A stretch of 64,000 nt of DNA from Populus alba (lineage: Eukaryota > Streptophyta > Magnoliopsida > Malpighiales > Salicaceae): positions 372,001 through 436,000 of the forward strand of contig NC_133296.1 of assembly GCF_005239225.2 (NCBI RefSeq), written 5' to 3'. The position numbers and the translations under genes are program-made. Below are positions 61,601-64,000 of the stretch, piece after piece. Below the pieces are notes generated by a model. The model did no database searches and was not told where the DNA came from. It saw only the letters and a program-made list of their open reading frames with translations. Numbering within the stretch: the first letter of the stretch is position 1; each line of letters starts with the position of its first letter.

Positions 61601-64000
61601 TACATAGAAAGAATGATATTACACATGCGAAGAAATACATACACAAACTTGAGCCAGCCATCGTTAAACCCCTCAAAAAGGAAACATTTTTATTGCTTTT
61701 GTGTCCATGCACACACATCCAGCAGTTTTTCACCCTATCTTAGCCCAACTACATCTGCAATTTGCAGGTATACCAAGCATGAATACACTGGAACTCAGTT
61801 TGCATACAGGGGAACAATGTCATTGACAGTCCACAGGTTTCACAATTTTGCAACTTGCAACAAGGACACATGCAAGATTTCAGGAGGATAGCACTTTTCA
61901 TGAATTAGTAGGACGAGAAAAATTTATGCAATTAATTTGAATCCCTCTGTATTGGCTAGTTTACTGAGATTGGCTCAAGACAAGTGCAAACTTCCCAGTG
62001 CCACTACATAATTTCAAAACTAGACTACCAAGTACTTCATAACATTCTCAATAGATAAGAACATGAATCAACATTTATTATCGCATACATGTACTGAAGA
62101 AAAGCTACCACAGGGTGGCCAGGTACGTGTAAGATCACTGACATAACCATGTAACTCACACCCAACATCCATCAAAACAAGGTCACCATTTTTAATCTGC
62201 AAAATCAAAGCAGAAGACACATAAAAACAAGGGTCATATCAATGTGTCAATTGCATTTATTAGTCTATTTTAGGATGAAGAATACTCAGTTTCAGCTTTC
62301 CATATAGGAACTTACTTTTTGATCATTTCGGGAATAATGTATAACACTACCATTAGATCCACCACCAACCACAGGATTGAATCTGGTGGAGACAATATCC
62401 AGAAATTGTCATGAAAACAGAAATGAAGTATGTTTAAGAAGTAGAATTCAAGTCTCAAGTATAAGAATAGAGCATGTAAAAGTGGATAAAAGAACAATTC
62501 AATCAGATCATAAAAGGTGAAAAAGCTTACGCCATCCTCTGGGCACCTCTCATTTTGCTTTCATATTCAATTTTTGCTGCTAACATGCCCTCATGAGGAT
62601 ACATCTTGGAATGTAACATTGTCTGCAAAAGACCCTATACAGCACCAAAAATGACACTGATTTTAGTACTACATAGGCTATTATTCTTGTTGCATCACTA
62701 AAAAGTCAATTTACCAGGCATGGTAATCAAATAAAATTTCGCTCAGCTAGAAAATTGGAAAGAGGCATGTTTATTTGATAGAATTTAGTTCAAAGAGCAA
62801 CAAATGAAAGAATTGGATTGAGGTAGGCTCTCTAACTCTGCAAATCAAAGTTTCTGAAAGTGTTCAAATTCTGAAATTTCTGTCTGTAACAAATGAGAGA
62901 TGCATGGCTGGAAAGAGCTTTGCTATCAACCAGTGAGCCCATTTTTATGTAAACGAAGAAGGACGTTAGTCTAATGAATATATTTAGATATGAAACAACT
63001 GTATAAATTTTTTTTTGTCTTTGAATGTTATCCATAATGCATCTCTCTTTAATTATTGCAGAAAGCAGTGAGTAGTTTTATCAAATTAATCAACAAAAAA
63101 GAAGACAATAATCAAGCAAATGTTCATTTAAAAACAAGTTGGCTAGAATGTATGATTGGAGGTACCTGACAGACAATTGATGCAGCTTCTTTCATTAACT
63201 TAAGCTCAGCAGGTGATTTTATCCATCGCAGCTCATGAGTGAAATTAGAAAGGTCTTTCACTTTGCCAGTCAGAGCTGCCCTTTGAAAATCATCCAATTC
63301 TGTATATATTGGTGTGGCCGTCTGCATGTTGTGAAACAACTTTGAGGACCCCCTTATCATACCTGGAAGGATCTGCAGCATTTCCGTTGGTGAAAGGAGA
63401 ATTCATCCATCCAAGTTACAAATATGGTTACATTGATGCATTTATAATAATTTCCAACATCACCAAAGTATTCATCTCACATCACGTAATTTGCTCAATG
63501 GATGTGCTTTCTCTGCCTTGAATGTCTCTAATGCTGCATCTACACCTGCGACTTCTCCTTGCCAAATAACATCCTGACACACACGATAATGAAATAAATT
63601 GTCTGCCACTCAAATAACTACATAATCAATCTACAAAATGTTGCCGTGCCACTCAGAGATTATATGCATAGATTGATGTAACAAGCTCATCTCAATAACC
63701 TCTAAACAATTCATTTAATTAGATACTCTATTCTAAACTGCAAGTCCAATGGGCCAAACCTTGCAGGAGTTTTAACTCATTCGGAACAAAGTAGGTAAAA
63801 TATAACAATTATCAGTAGCTATCATGAAAACTCTATAATGCAAGATGGGGAATACATGACGCGTTGCTTCTGGCATGAACATGCATAAACCGCATTCATG
63901 ACCCAATACTGCCACACCACCAGGTTGTTGGCACCCAGTGATATACAAGTAGTCAGCATCCTGTCGAAATGTGTAAGGCACAACATCGGTCATCATCTTT
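58676..64000 (-). CDS. ICP55: ICP55-type mitochondrial Xaa-Pro aminopeptidase, M24 family (5' end outside window)
   Basis: Metallopeptidase that, as ICP55, trims a destabilising N-terminal residue from imported mitochondrial proteins after presequence cleavage. Twelve exons visible, in transcript order: 64000 (open)-63856, 63573-63481, 63372-63166, 62634-62531, 62382-62316, 62196-62089, 61345-61253, 60592-60502, 60352-60282, 60047-59992, 59297-59237, 58789-58676. All join in phase and give about 402 residues; the family is near 490, so roughly 90 N-terminal residues including the presequence lie beyond the edge. The visible part begins in KMMTDVVPYTFRQDADYLY. M24 metal ligands are present: DVGCELHGYVSDLTRTW (two Asp), HYLGMDVHD (His), ITIEPGVYIP (Glu) and GIRIEDEVLI (Glu). 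The substrate-site segment NPVVGGGSN ends in IHYSRND. The acceptor at 59297 was preferred over one 6 bases later because it preserves family spacing. At1g09300 is the likely counterpart. Confidence 0.93.

Noticed and set aside
1..64000. CRISPR arrays, operons, rRNA or tRNA genes
   Set aside because: No regularly spaced identical repeats and no rRNA or convincing tRNA cloverleaf were seen. Gene structure is plainly that of a plant nucleus. A tRNA scan was not possible by eye.

Overview
The window is nuclear DNA of a flowering plant. It is AT-rich, its genes are split by GT-AG introns, and every recognisable protein matches an angiosperm family. Protein similarity together with a dispersed AT-rich repeat of a kind I associate with Populus points to a woody rosid, most likely Salicaceae (poplar or willow). 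That species call is an inference. All exon structures below were assembled by hand from splice sites and reading frame; in every complete gene the exon lengths sum to a multiple of three.

Layout. 1-7.3 kb: AT-rich intergenic DNA with repeats. 7.3-22.6 kb (+): a 17-exon MOM1-type transcriptional silencing gene. 23.4-25.3 kb: two decayed F-box-associated gene remnants. 26.0-28.5 kb (-): CSP41B chloroplast RNA-binding protein, divergent from 30.2-33.0 kb (+) ECHIDNA/TVP23 trans-Golgi protein. 34.4-38.1 kb (+): AP-3 adaptor mu subunit. 38.7-40.0 kb (-): PsbP-domain thylakoid protein. 42.0-45.8 kb (+): organellar alkaline/neutral invertase. 47.0-49.0 kb (+): PLS-class PPR protein. 50.7-51.0 kb: a decayed copy of the invertase first exon. 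52.1-54.9 kb (+): Agenet-domain gene with a frameshift. 56.3-56.8 kb (-): DUF538/SVB-like protein. 58.7 kb to beyond the right edge (-): ICP55-type M24 aminopeptidase, lacking its first exon(s) in this window.

The genes are independent eukaryotic transcription units, not an operon. They serve chromatin silencing, plastid RNA metabolism, endomembrane traffic (ECHIDNA and AP-3 both act at the Golgi or post-Golgi), organellar carbohydrate metabolism, organellar RNA processing and mitochondrial protein maturation. From memory of Arabidopsis, the neighbours combine two paralogous chromosome 1 segments: ICP55, DUF538, Agenet, ECH and CSP41B from around At1g09300-At1g09340, and invertase, PPR, SVB and AP3M from around At1g56560-At1g56590. 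The window therefore looks like an unfractionated version of a segment that Arabidopsis duplicated and then lost genes from reciprocally.

I found no clearly new biological system. The items most worth checking are two SUMO-interaction-like motifs and a decayed internal repeat in the MOM1 protein, the Agenet frameshift, the invertase exon relic, the duplicated 3' end of the peptidase gene, a GC-AG intron in AP3M, and the gene-order relationship to Arabidopsis.
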